Below are positions 54,524 to 64,000 of a DNA stretch of 64,000 nucleotides, one piece after another (position 1 is the stretch's first letter; every line of letters begins with the position of its first letter). Under the pieces are notes generated by a model. It ran no database searches. It was not told where the DNA came from and saw only the letters and a program-made list of their open reading frames with translations. A program made the translations under genes and the position numbers. The DNA lies in NCBI GenBank assembly GCA_020226215.1, contig CM035233.1, forward strand, positions 56,691,751 to 56,755,750, in the 5' to 3' direction. The DNA comes from Sindora glabra. Lineage: Eukaryota > Streptophyta > Magnoliopsida > Fabales > Fabaceae.

Positions 54524-54950
54524 CATCTAAAGAGCTGTTTCACTAGCCTGGCTTCTGAATTCATATTGACTCAAAAAATGGACAAGTGAAAGCATTATAA
54601 TTGATTTCGTCAGTTGATTTTTCCTCATGATTTCTTTGATTGTTGTGACAATTGGCTGGCTTTGGAACAAATATTGTTCCCCACAATGGCAATGAGAGAT
54701 ATGATCATTTTGTTTCTGCGGCTAAACCATCGCAGCTTTTTGTGAGCTATAGTTCTTTTTTCAACAATTACAGCTATAAACCTGAGATGTCAAATATCTG
54801 TGTAGTTTCTGCATTTTCATATTCTTACACTTGGTGCTATATCTTTTGTATTTTAGAACTCCAATATTTAGCGATAAGATCATACTTAGAACATGGAGAT
54901 GCCAACATGCAGATGGATGAATTAAAATAGCAGATTTTTTTTTTTAGCTT
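54524..54950 (+). other. 3' untranslated region of guanylate kinase (approximate)
   Basis: Mixed-composition sequence after the TGA at 54521-54523, turning AT-rich beyond about 54950. A 92-codon frame at 54652-54930 is a chance frame in the trailer. The polyadenylation site was not determined. Confidence 0.5.
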
Positions 54951-55549
54951 GGTAAATTTGAATTAGATTTAGCAGATTGTGTTGGAATTAGAAATTGAGA
55001 GGAAAAACTGGGTCATTTTCTTTTAGAAAGCAAAATCAGTGCGAATCAGTTTTGTAGTTTGAATACCTTTTTCATTATTTGTAAATTCCAAAAGACATAA
55101 AATAGAACAATAATGGAAGGTGGTTGAAGCAGTTTTCTGTTATGATGAAAGCACTAAGTCACGTCACGTCACCTCGGCTAGATGCAAAAGGTTCTCTTCT
55201 CGCAGGCGGCTCTAATAGCTGCCCAAAGGCCAATTCACTGCTCTGCTTTTGCTTTTGGTCCACCAAAAGTGCGAAAAGGGTGGGCTCACGCGGGTAGTTG
55301 CATTCCAACGAAAATTGCAGACGCCGAGACGCGGATGCAATAGTATTCCGGAAGGGTGAAGACAAACAAATTTTCTATCAGATCATATTACGCGTACTGA
55401 TGTACATTTGTACTCTTATGCAGCCCTCGCACAAACGGCCTTAGTTGTCAGATTTTTTAACGAGGATATAAATTATAATATACTATTTTAAAATGTATAT
55501 TATTTTTAAATTATTTAATTTTATTTAATTTATATAATATTGTACAAAT
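54951..55549. other. Intergenic stretch with an island of ordinary composition
   Basis: From 55140 to 55440 the sequence is clearly less AT-rich. It contains GTCACGTCACGTCACC (55157-55172), overlapping TGACG/ACGT motifs of the kind bound by bZIP factors. A 68-codon minus-strand frame (55365-55159) spans the island but resembles no family I know. It may be the remains of a gene or promoter left of the copia-2 insertion. Confidence 0.35.
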
Positions 55550-55554
55550 TAATA

Positions 55555-56241
55555 TGTTGTATTTAAAATTAATTAATTAATTTTTATTAAAAATATTATT
55601 TGGATTAATATTAATTATTAAAATATTTATTTTTAAGTAATTAATTTTATATTTTAACATTAAGCATATAACAAATTGGGCTCTAGTTTAATGTGTACGA
55701 TCCATGATAGGTTGAATCATACATAAGCCCATATGGGTAGAAGTCCCAACCTACAGCCCTTTAGTGGTCAGTAGTTTCCTATCACAAGTCTGACCTTAAA
55801 TAGAGAGATCAGGATTATTATTTGGGTGTGATGAAAAATAAGGATTCTCACTCTCCTAAAATTTTTTATCTCTTTTCTCTCTATCTGAATAACCTAAAGG
55901 GCGAAGTAGGTTGTAATTCTACTCATCATCATTCAGATTAGTCATGGCCTCATTAAATTATACTCCAGGGCTGTAAATAAATGATAATGATCTTATCCTA
56001 GATCTATTGTGGTCTTGAAATTATATAATAATGGAAACGATCCCTTAACCAATTTTTCCATTGATTAATTACAGAAATGTGAGTCTTCTTATGTATTAAT
56101 TTGGACTGGCACATTCTTTGTATCCCCCCATTTTACTGGATGGAATTTCGATGAATTAGATTCACAAGAACCAACTAACTACGCTCATAATTTTATTATG
56201 ATCGATTTCATATTTTGAGATTTTAATTCATACTTCCAATA
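55555..56241 (+). repeat. 5' LTR of copia-2 (687 bp)
   Basis: It starts TGTTGTATTTAAAATTAATT and ends ATACTTCCAATA. CTTAAATAGAG near 55796 is TATA-like. It has about 211 bp (roughly 55969-56180) absent from the 3' LTR. Confidence 0.92.
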
Positions 56242-56255
56242 ATTGATATCAGAGC
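56242..56255 (+). other. Primer binding site of copia-2 (tRNA-iMet)
   Basis: ATTGATATCAGAGC differs by one transition from the usual ATTGGTATCAGAGC complement of initiator tRNA-Met, directly after the LTR end. Confidence 0.9.
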
Positions 56256-56714
56256 ATGTTGATAGTATGAATTGTATGATTATGAGCAATTTTAATTATC
56301 TTGGCAAATTTATGAAATTCCTGATTTTTCATTTTATTTTTGTACTCGGAATTGCCACAAATTGAAAAATTTTAATTCTGAAACAATAGATCTACTTTTC
56401 TTTTAATGAAATCTTAAATCCTGATGTTATGTACATTAAGAATATTATTATGTGGTTTGATTGTATTAAAATTCGTATTAAAGTTTGAAATATTTTTTTC
56501 TCCTTTCTTTCGAAAAATATTACGACCATAGATCACAAATTTTTGAGGCTTTTCTATTTGTGTAATATATGAATCAGTATTAAAATAGGTTAGATATATT
56601 TTTCTGGATTTAAAAGAGGTTAGAAATAAAATTTTTCGAGCTTAAAAACCTAATTATGGCGGAGATCCAGTAATAAAAATGAAATAACGCAAAGGAAGAA
56701 GAAAAGCCATTTGT

Positions 56715-56980
56715 TGCTCGTGCGCATGGATCACATGCGCTGCTCAAGCGCGTGAATCAAACGCCCCTCAAAAGAACCGGTTCTATTAGCGCATGAAACA
56801 TACGTGCCAGATAGTGCGTGAAACACATGCACCTGCCACACCCCCATCTGTTTTTGACCCAGTCAGTTAAATTCTTGAACCACGTGCGCCTGTGGCGCGT
56901 GAGATGCATGCGCTAATCAGATTGACTCTCTGCATTTGAGTCAAACCCATGTGTGTCCTGAGTGCGTGTTGGCGCATGAG
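56715..56980 (+). other. GC-rich GCGCGTG-repeat leader of copia-2
   Basis: This patch between primer binding site and gag has repeated GCGCATG/GCGCGTGA motifs (for example AGCGCGTGAATC, TGTGGCGCGTGAGA, TTGGCGCATGAG). It is the counterpart of the GC-rich leader of copia-1 at 14635-14870, though the two LTRs differ. No protein is apparent. Confidence 0.6.
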
Positions 56981-57689
56981 GCTTTTGGGGCCCAATTTTA
57001 GCCCAGTCATGTGATTTTTTATTTTCTACCTTTATATATTTTTTTCAAAATTTTTGAGGTTAATAAATATTTATTTTAAATTTTGGAAAGCTTATATTGT
57101 ATAGAAATGCATTTAATTTATGGAATTTTGGCTTAAAAAATTTTATGGACATTTTTCACATTTTTTCTGGGTTTGGTGAGCTGTCACTCTTTTTAATTAT
57201 GAGCACAAATATATTAGATTATTTTAAACCCTTAATTATGTAATTTTGTACATATGAAGACACCTAAAGCCATTTATTTCACATCAATGATAAATTAGGG
57301 ATATAATAAGACTATTTTTCATAAAATATTATCCTTCTGGGATATTTAGGAGTACATTACATTGATGATGGATACACCCTATTAGTGTGACATTATTAAT
57401 ATAATTTTAAGGTTTAAACTCCTTAGAATAGGCATGTAGCGTTTATAATATTTTCAATATTTCTTATACCCTATTGGTATGACTATATTGATTACATTTT
57501 TATGTAGGCTCTCATACAAGGCAAATCATATGGTACATGTAATTTTGATACCACTTTGATAAATAGTTGTTTAACTAATTTGTTTAATTGAGAATCTTGT
57601 GTTATAATTATGTTGTGCACGCATAATTAATAATTTCTCAATCCTGTTCATCAGTCTCGGCCTTTTAATAACTATCTGTGGTGAGGACT

Positions 57690-59945
57690 CTTAATAGAAT
57701 AAACTTTGATGAATAGAAAGAATCTTTGAACGTATACCCGACAACCTCTAAGGAGGATTTAGCTCTTAAAAAATCGAAGCTGACTAATCTCTTATTAGAG
57801 TCTAGTACTGTAGATAAGACTTATTATAAATAATGGTATGAGTCGAACTGGATTTGTTTAGTAGTGATTAAGTTCACAATTGAGAAGAGAATTAGAGAGA
57901 GTATCCCAGATAAGAACACTGTTGTGAAATACCTGAAAGTTGTTGGAGAGAAATTCAAGAATAAGCATGAGAAAGAAGAAATAATTCCATTTGTTTTTCC
58001 TTTTTACCCCTCTAGTTTTAAAGTGTTTTAAATCCAATAATCTTGAAACATCTTCTAAATTTTAGTGTAACTTTTCATATTACAAATACTTTAAAGGGAT
58101 TCAAGAACTGACAGATCCCAAATAAGAAAGAGAAAACTATCTTGGAAGAAGCAGGGAGTAAAGTTGAAGTTCAATACATACGATCAATTTCTTCGTGTTT
58201 ATTATCTGGAAACATTTTAGATTTGAATAATATTGTTTATATGCCTTCAGCTAAAGGAAATTTGATTTCTAGTTCTATTTTGGACAGTTGTGGTTATTCC
58301 TTTTAGCAAAGGAGTGGAAAGATTAAGATTTATTCTAATTCTGCTATTATTAGTATGCCACCTTACAAAATGATCCATATCATTTGAATTTGAAAGATTA
58401 TCTTGTTGTATCTTCTGATGTTCCTATCAATGTTGTGATTAGATATAAATGTCCTAGAATAAGTTAGAATTCTTCCATTTTTATGGGATTGATTTTAGGC
58501 CATTTTTCTAGATAGAGATTAGAAAGATTGGTAAAACAAAGGTGTGTTGTTAAACCTAAATTTCTCATATTTTAAAATTTTTAAGTGTGGAGTTATAAAA
58601 TAGAGATGAGACTATATAATCCCTAGTTAAAAAAATTATAAGGTTACAGATTTTCTTGTCCCACTTATAGTACTAAGATAATCAAGTTTGATTGGACATT
58701 TTATTTTGAAGATGACTGGGATAGTAGGAGTTCGATGCTTAGAACTATCAATTTACGTGACAAAGTCACCATTCTGCCTATACCTACTCTGATTCCCTCA
58801 TCATTAGAGGAAATAATGTTAACAATCCAGTTCAGATAAATAAAGATCCTCATATTGAAGAACCTGATCAGCTAGCCATTGAGTTTAGATGAACTCAAAG
58901 GGTTTAGAGACTAGTAATACCAAATGACTATATTGTGTACTTACAGGAATTTTAATAGATTTAATGGGGTAATTTTGTCATCTTAGTGCTTTATGTTGAT
59001 GACATGTTGTTAGCTAGCAATTCAATTAATTTAGATGAGTTAAAGCGTATATTGTCATGCTATTTTGATATGAAGGATTTTAGCGAAGCATCTTTTTTTC
59101 TTGAAATTTAGATCCATTGTAACAGAACTCATAGTAGATTGAACGGATGCTTGAAAGATTTAAAATGGATACATGTGCATCTGGTCTAATATCTACTTAG
59201 AAAGATGATATATTGTCTTAATCATATTGCCCTTAAGTTGATATTGAAGGGGTTGAAATGAACAAGATTTCTTACACTTCCGCTATTAGTAATCTTATGC
59301 ATGCATGGTCTGCATTCATTTAGATATAGCTTTTGCTATTAATGTGCTTGGAAGATACTTGAGTGACCTTAGGATGAATCATTGGAAAGTAGCCAAGAAA
59401 GTAATAAGGTATCTTTAAGATACCAAGAATCATATGTTGACTTGTAGACGATCTAAGTTACTTGAGCGTGTTAGTTATTCAGATTCTGATTATGCCTTAT
59501 ATATGGATGATCGTAAGTTAACATTTGGATGCATCTTTATGATGTTTGGAGGAGCTATTTTATGGAAAAGTATTAAACAGACACTCATAGCTACCTCAAC
59601 AATGGAAGTAGACTTTATTGCATATCATGAGACCAGTTGTTAGGCTATATGGTTGAGGAAGTTGATATTTGGCATACAATTGATTAATTCTATATCATGA
59701 TCTCTACTAATTTTTATTGTGATAATTCTTCTACTATATGCTTCTCTCAAAACAACAAGAATTCTAGTCATATTGAACTTTTTTTTATGTTAAACTCTTG
59801 TTCATTAAAGAAAGAAGATTGCTAAATCTCGTACTCGCATTGAACGCAGCCCTAATGGAGACATGTTAGGGATCCATTGGCTTAAGACTTACCTATAGGA
59901 GTATTTAAAATCAAGTAACTCATATGGGTCTTGTTAAATTTTTTG
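57690..59945 (+). pseudogene. Copia-2 gag-pol remnants
   Basis: Gag pieces at 57690-57965 read SNWICLVVIKFTIEKRIRE and KNTVVKYLKVVGEKFK. A protease/GAG-pre-integrase piece at about 58160-58310 reads LDLNNIVYMPSAKGNLISSS, followed by a GHFSR*RLERLVKQR block near 58500. Integrase is almost gone. Reverse transcriptase resumes at LVLYVDDMLLASN with catalytic YVDD at 58992-59003. RNase H lies at 59434-59643 (LIATSTMEVDFIAYHETS), and a C-terminal PNGDMLG...LPIGVFK tail near 59850-59910 corresponds to the part missing in copia-1. Many stops and several deletions make it non-functional. Confidence 0.9.
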
Positions 59946-60000
59946 ATAAAGCCTTAGTTTAGTGGGAGTCTGAGATATGCTTGTTTTATTTTGTTAATAT

Positions 60001-60445
60001 CTGTGACAAGTAATTGCTCATACTGAAATATTAGTGATATGTTTGATACATATATAAATCATTTACTTCCCTATCGGATTTAATAATTTTTGAGTTATTT
60101 CTTTTATGAGTTGTGATTAAAAGATTAACCTTATATTCAGTTCCTTTGGGATCATGAGACATTATATTTAAACATCACTTGTCTCCCTATCGGATTCAGT
60201 GATTCTGTATAGTCTCATTCCACTTATGTAATTGTTGCTCAGTTTGGATATTGAAACATTGGTAATATATTTTATATATATATAAATCATCTGTTTCCCT
60301 ATCGGATTCAATGATTTTGAGTTATTTCTTTTCTGAGTTGTAGTTGAAAGACTAAATTTTATTCTATTCCTTCCAGATTATGAGACATTATATCACTTGT
60401 CTCCCTATCGGATTCAATGATTCTGTGTGGCCTCATTCTCTGAAT
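60001..60445 (+). repeat. ~220-bp tandem duplication in copia-2 3' region
   Basis: CCCTATCGGATT occurs at 60069, 60185, 60297 and 60403, as two sub-repeats per ~220-bp unit. Each unit also has TTGCTCA...ATTGAAA(Y)ATT...ATATATAAATCAT upstream. It lies between the end of pol and the polypurine tract. Confidence 0.85.
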
Positions 60446-60536
60446 AAAATTTATAGTTTAATGTATAACTAATTGCTTAATTATTGATGTTGCAATTATT
60501 CCATATAATTAACTAATGCTATCAAAGTAGGAGATT

Positions 60537-61012
60537 GTTATATTTAAATCTAATTAATTAATTTTTATTAGAAATATTATTTAGATTAGCATTAATTTAT
60601 TATTGAAATATTTATTTTTAAGTAATTAGTTGTATTTTAACATTAAGTATAGAACAGATTGAGCCCTAATTTAATGTGTACGATCCATGATAAGTTAGAT
60701 CATACATAAACCCATATAGGTAGAGGTCCCAACCTACAGCTCTTTAGTGGTTAATAGTTTCTTATCACAAGTTTGACCTTAAATAGAGATCAGGGTTATT
60801 ATTTGGGTGTGATAAAAAATAAAGATTTTCATTCTCCTAAAATTTTCTATCCCTTTTCTCTTTATCTGAATAACTTAAGGGGCGAAATAGATTGTAATTC
60901 TACTCATCATCATTCAGATCAGTTATAATTTTATCAAATTATACTCTAGGTACGCTCATAATTTTATTATGATCAATTTTATATTTTTAGATTTTAATTC
61001 ATACTTCCAATA
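60537..61012 (+). repeat. 3' LTR of copia-2 (476 bp)
   Basis: It aligns with the LTR at 55555-56241 except for a missing ~211-bp block: TACTCTAGG here joins TACGCTCATAATTT. It starts directly after the polypurine tract. Confidence 0.92.
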
Positions 61013-61017
61013 TAATA

Positions 61018-63820
61018 GATTAAATTATTAAATATAATAGTGTATAAAAATTTATCACTTTTATAAATGTAAATCAAATAGTATAAAAAGAAATTGTTTG
61101 ATGTTCAAATGTTATTTATTGTTATTGAATTATTTTACATTAATTGTAAAAAGTAATTATGAAAAGGATCAATTGATTTATAAGTACGAGAAAAAATTTC
61201 AATCTTTAAATTATTTTTTGTAGTTGAGAAGATTTTAAAAAGCATTTAATATTAATACTGGAATTTGATTCTAAATTGTACAGGCTTGTGTCTTTCCACA
61301 TGATGTCAGGGCGCAAGTTGCATACGTTTACCGAAATTTTGGGCAACTGGGGACCATAAAGTGGGCTGCACGACCAAGTGGGATGCAGGGATATGTCACC
61401 CTCTTGCTGCGCAGCCTTCCCTTCCCATTACAACGTGATTGACACGATCAATGCCAGCTCCTGTTAACATCTTTTCTTCAAAAACACAAAATAAGGATTT
61501 TTCTTTGGAAAAAAATTACTATATACATAATAATATATTAATATGTCATTAAATTTAATTATTAATATATCAAAAAATTATTAATTCAATAATATATCCG
61601 TCTGTAACATCTCATCACTTGTGTCAGGACTTCGTGACAACTCGTTTTTCTAATCCACTTGTTTTGGTCTCAAGCTTATCAACTCTCCGGGTTTGGATCA
61701 TGACTCGTCAGTTAATAGGTAGACATAAAATAAAATATTCATATAATTATTCACATTTATATCGAACTATATAAATAAATGTTTTATTTTTTCAATTACT
61801 ATCTTATAGTGTGAAGGTATAGTCAGTTAGCTACAGATCTGAAATATTAAGTTCGGGTTTCTCTATATCTTGAATTGAAAACCGTTTTGAGGAAAGTACA
61901 ATTTGAACTTGCTTCATGTATTCAACAGTATCTTACCATTCAATCATATTCTCGGCTCTAATTGACGTTTTTGTTTTAAGTGTTGCTGAATTATTCACTG
62001 CATCAATTATCCCGTACTTGGAAGAAAAGGATAGAAAGAAAAATAAAAAAAAAATTAAATATTAAAATGTTAAAATTTTCTCATTTTACATTTTTAAACT
62101 AATTTTTAAAGTTTTTTTCTTCCCCCCCCCTCCTAAACAAGCATAGCATAGCATAGCGATATAGTGTGTGGATCTACTGTGATAAATAGTACTTTATAAA
62201 GGTGGTGACCTGAGAAAATATCCTTTGCTTTTTTAATCTAACTCAAGTGGAATGAAATTATTCAGTTTGACAAATATCCTTTGCTTTTTTAATCTAACTC
62301 AAGTGGAATGAAATTATTCAGTTTGACCGTTAACGGCATTGATTATCTTTGTTTTGGATAACAGAGAAATTCTTGGTTAAGAACAACCTGAAAACATTAT
62401 ATCTGAGTACAATCAATGAAAGAATGATAAATCATATTTTCACTTACACCTTCTCATATGTTAGTGAGGTTCAGAATTTTAAACCTCGGTTGTGTGTGAT
62501 TGTGAGAGAAATTTTGAATCTTACCCGCACATATATAAGAGAGGGTATGGGTGGAAAGTAAAAATAAAAATAGTAAAATTATGCTCATATTTTAATTCTC
62601 ATCCTCCCGTTCACATAGATTTAGTTTTAATTACATGTGAGAAGGCATATAAAAAGTGAAGATGAATTTTTTTTTATAATATATTATTAACATAGTAATA
62701 CACCAATATATCATCAAATTTAATTAGTAATTTATTACCGTGTAACATATTGAATTTAACTCTTAAAACATATAAACCTAATGTATGATAAATCGTAATC
62801 TTGCTCAATAAACCGGGAAGATTTATTCTTTGTATAGCAATAACTGCTCTATTCCTATTCCTACAATTTGCAGAGCAATAACTGCTCCATTTGGCGATGA
62901 AGCCGAACAAGAGTGATTAAGGGGCTCCATTCATAAATTATAATCAAATTATCACCAACACTGATTATCCATTGAGCAACTCTTCTAATAAAATTAAATC
63001 CTTTCAAAAGACTAGTTGAATCCTTGTTTTTCAAATTTGATTAGGGTGGGTTTTTACTAGTGTTTCTAGTATTTCCAGTATGCTACCAGCATCCATCTTG
63101 TCCAATAAGATTCTTTTCTACTATGTTTTTGTAACAAAAAGTAATAATCTTGTTTAATGTCATGAAAAATGGTGATGTAGTTGATTTATAATTTTTAGAT
63201 ATTTATTAAAAGAATTTTTACTTATTAGTATACATGATAAAAATTATAAAAAAAAATCAAAGAATTAATTATATACATAGAAGTTACCCAAATAACGGTG
63301 CCCCAGAAAAGGGTCACTATTATCATTTGTTGTTCAAAATTCCCATACAAAACCCTAAATATCATTGGTTTCTTTGTACAATGGCCCCATCAAGTCCACC
63401 AATGGGTACAAGAACAGGATAACCCACCAATGGAATGACTAGTGTTGAAGGAAATTCGAACTGTAATTAAGGAGAGTTACAGTAATTTTATCGGGATCTT
63501 CACAGATATAATCTGCATAAAACCTTCTAATCTATTTTGATGTTATTTAGAATCAGACTATATCATGTGTATAAACGAGAAGAGCCGATAGCATTATTTC
63601 CAGAAGAAAAGCCAAGTCCAGAATGATTTGCAAAAAGACATAACATGGTAGTAAACAAAGTTGTGTCTCCTCCATAGTAGAGTCCTCCATGTATCTTTCC
63701 TCACACTTCAAGAAGCACTATTAACAGATGGATGCAAACTTAGCTTCGAGAATATGAATCTCCAAGACCACAACACTGTTGGAGAAGAACCTCACTGCAC
63801 TATATAGGATTGGCTTCATT
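61018..63820. other. Intergenic stretch
   Basis: AT-rich with a less AT-rich island at 61280-61470 that has no recognisable frame. It contains a short AGCATAGCATAGCATAGC repeat (62140-62158) and a perfect 56-bp tandem duplication at 62216-62327. From 63540 onward composition becomes gene-like, probably trailer sequence of the minus-strand gene at the right edge. Confidence 0.5.
62216..62327 (+). repeat. Perfect 56-bp tandem duplication
   Basis: Two consecutive copies beginning AAATATCCTTTGC and ending TTCAGTTTGAC appear identical by eye, so the event is recent. Confidence 0.95.
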
Positions 63821-64000
63821 TTATGCTGAGGGCCCTGCGAACCGCATTGAAGTTGAATATTTCAGTTTGCTGCATTGAGTACTTTCCACCATTCTCTCTG
63901 ACTTCACCTGAGGGGGTTGATAACCAGACAACTCAAATTCCTGAACTTGTGAGTAAGGCTTATTGTTGCCATTGGAGTGCATCTTTAGTGGGTGGGGATT
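63821..64000 (-). CDS. C-terminal part of an unrecognised protein (gene continues beyond window)
   Basis: Read from the right edge on the minus strand, a frame stays open for 59 codons to a TAA at 63823-63821, in sequence of ordinary base composition. The residues are hydrophilic, with SQVQEFELSGYQPPQVKSER in the middle and a MRFAGPSA C-terminus. No domain is recognised; it could be the last exon of a plant gene whose body lies to the right. No acceptor site is visible within the window, so any exon start is outside it. The stretch 63540-63820 would be its trailer. It is called on open frame and composition only. Confidence 0.4.
   Translation of the reverse strand, partial: NPHPLKMHSNGNNKPYSQVQEFELSGYQPPQVKSERMVESTQCSKLKYSTSMRFAGPSA

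Larger units (their letters stand above)
55555..61012 (+). mobile_element. Ty1/copia LTR retrotransposon, copia-2 (eroded)
   Basis: This plus-strand element is flanked by TAATA (55550-55554 and 61013-61017). LTRs at 55555-56241 and 60537-61012 begin TGTT and both end TTCCAATA, probably a CA to TA change. A primer binding site (ATTGATATCAGAGC) follows the left LTR. AAAGTAGGAGAT (60525-60536) is the polypurine tract. The internal 4.3 kb keeps readable pieces of Gag, protease, GAG-pre-integrase, reverse transcriptase and RNase H, but much of integrase and reverse transcriptase is deleted. Older or more decayed than copia-1 and with different LTR sequence. Confidence 0.93.

Noticed and set aside
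54652..54930. 92-codon frame downstream of guanylate kinase
   Set aside because: It lies in the probable 3' untranslated region and has no domain.
55159..55365. 68-codon minus-strand frame in the island left of copia-2
   Set aside because: Gene-like composition but no family match or splice evidence; kept only as a note in the island entry.
63234..63422. 62-codon plus-strand frame near the right edge
   Set aside because: No family match; it lies antisense to the likely trailer of the edge gene.

Overview
The window is nuclear DNA from a flowering plant, probably a eudicot. It is very AT-rich and gene-poor, with long AT-rich intergenic stretches, TA/AG microsatellites, decayed Ty1/copia elements primed by initiator tRNA-Met, a PIF/Harbinger element, MITEs, and one intron-rich gene of the plant guanylate kinase family. 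No prokaryotic feature, tRNA, rRNA or CRISPR array was seen.

Layout. (1) 1-17.7 kb is a tandem segmental duplication. Unit A (1 to ~7.33 kb) carries a 1.07-kb Tourist-like MITE and an unclassified ~3.06-kb insertion. Unit B (~7.43 to 17.74 kb) carries a 6.9-kb Ty1/copia element on the minus strand. Each unit serves as the empty-site reference for insertions in the other. (2) 17.7-35 kb is AT-rich intergenic DNA with an LTR-like relic (25.7-27.6 kb), two copies of an ATT-rich dispersed repeat, a few islands of ordinary base composition and a long (AT)n(AG)n microsatellite. (3) 35.17-40.59 kb is a PIF/Harbinger element with TTA target duplications, carrying a broken DDE transposase and a Myb/SANT-like partner gene. 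(4) 42.5-45.6 kb holds two LTR-like relics in opposite orientation. (5) 48.4-50.3 kb is a 1.9-kb inverted repeat (foldback or long-TIR MULE type). (6) 51.7-54.95 kb is the one clear host gene, guanylate kinase, with ten coding exons encoding 400 residues. (7) 55.55-61.02 kb is a second, strongly eroded Ty1/copia element on the plus strand. (8) The right edge carries the 3' end of an unrecognised minus-strand gene.

Only the guanylate kinase looks functional: its reading frame is intact across nine introns and its P-loop and GMP-binding residues are present. All transposon genes are pseudogenes, although the insertion structures are well preserved. The most unusual observations are the mutual empty sites in the tandem duplication, the unclassified 3-kb insertion, the in-frame 186-bp duplication in a copia gag gene, the loss of the promoter part of that element's 5' LTR, and GC-rich GCGCGTG leaders shared by two unrelated-looking copia elements. 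I found no convincing new gene system. Exon boundaries, alignments and difference counts were done by eye.
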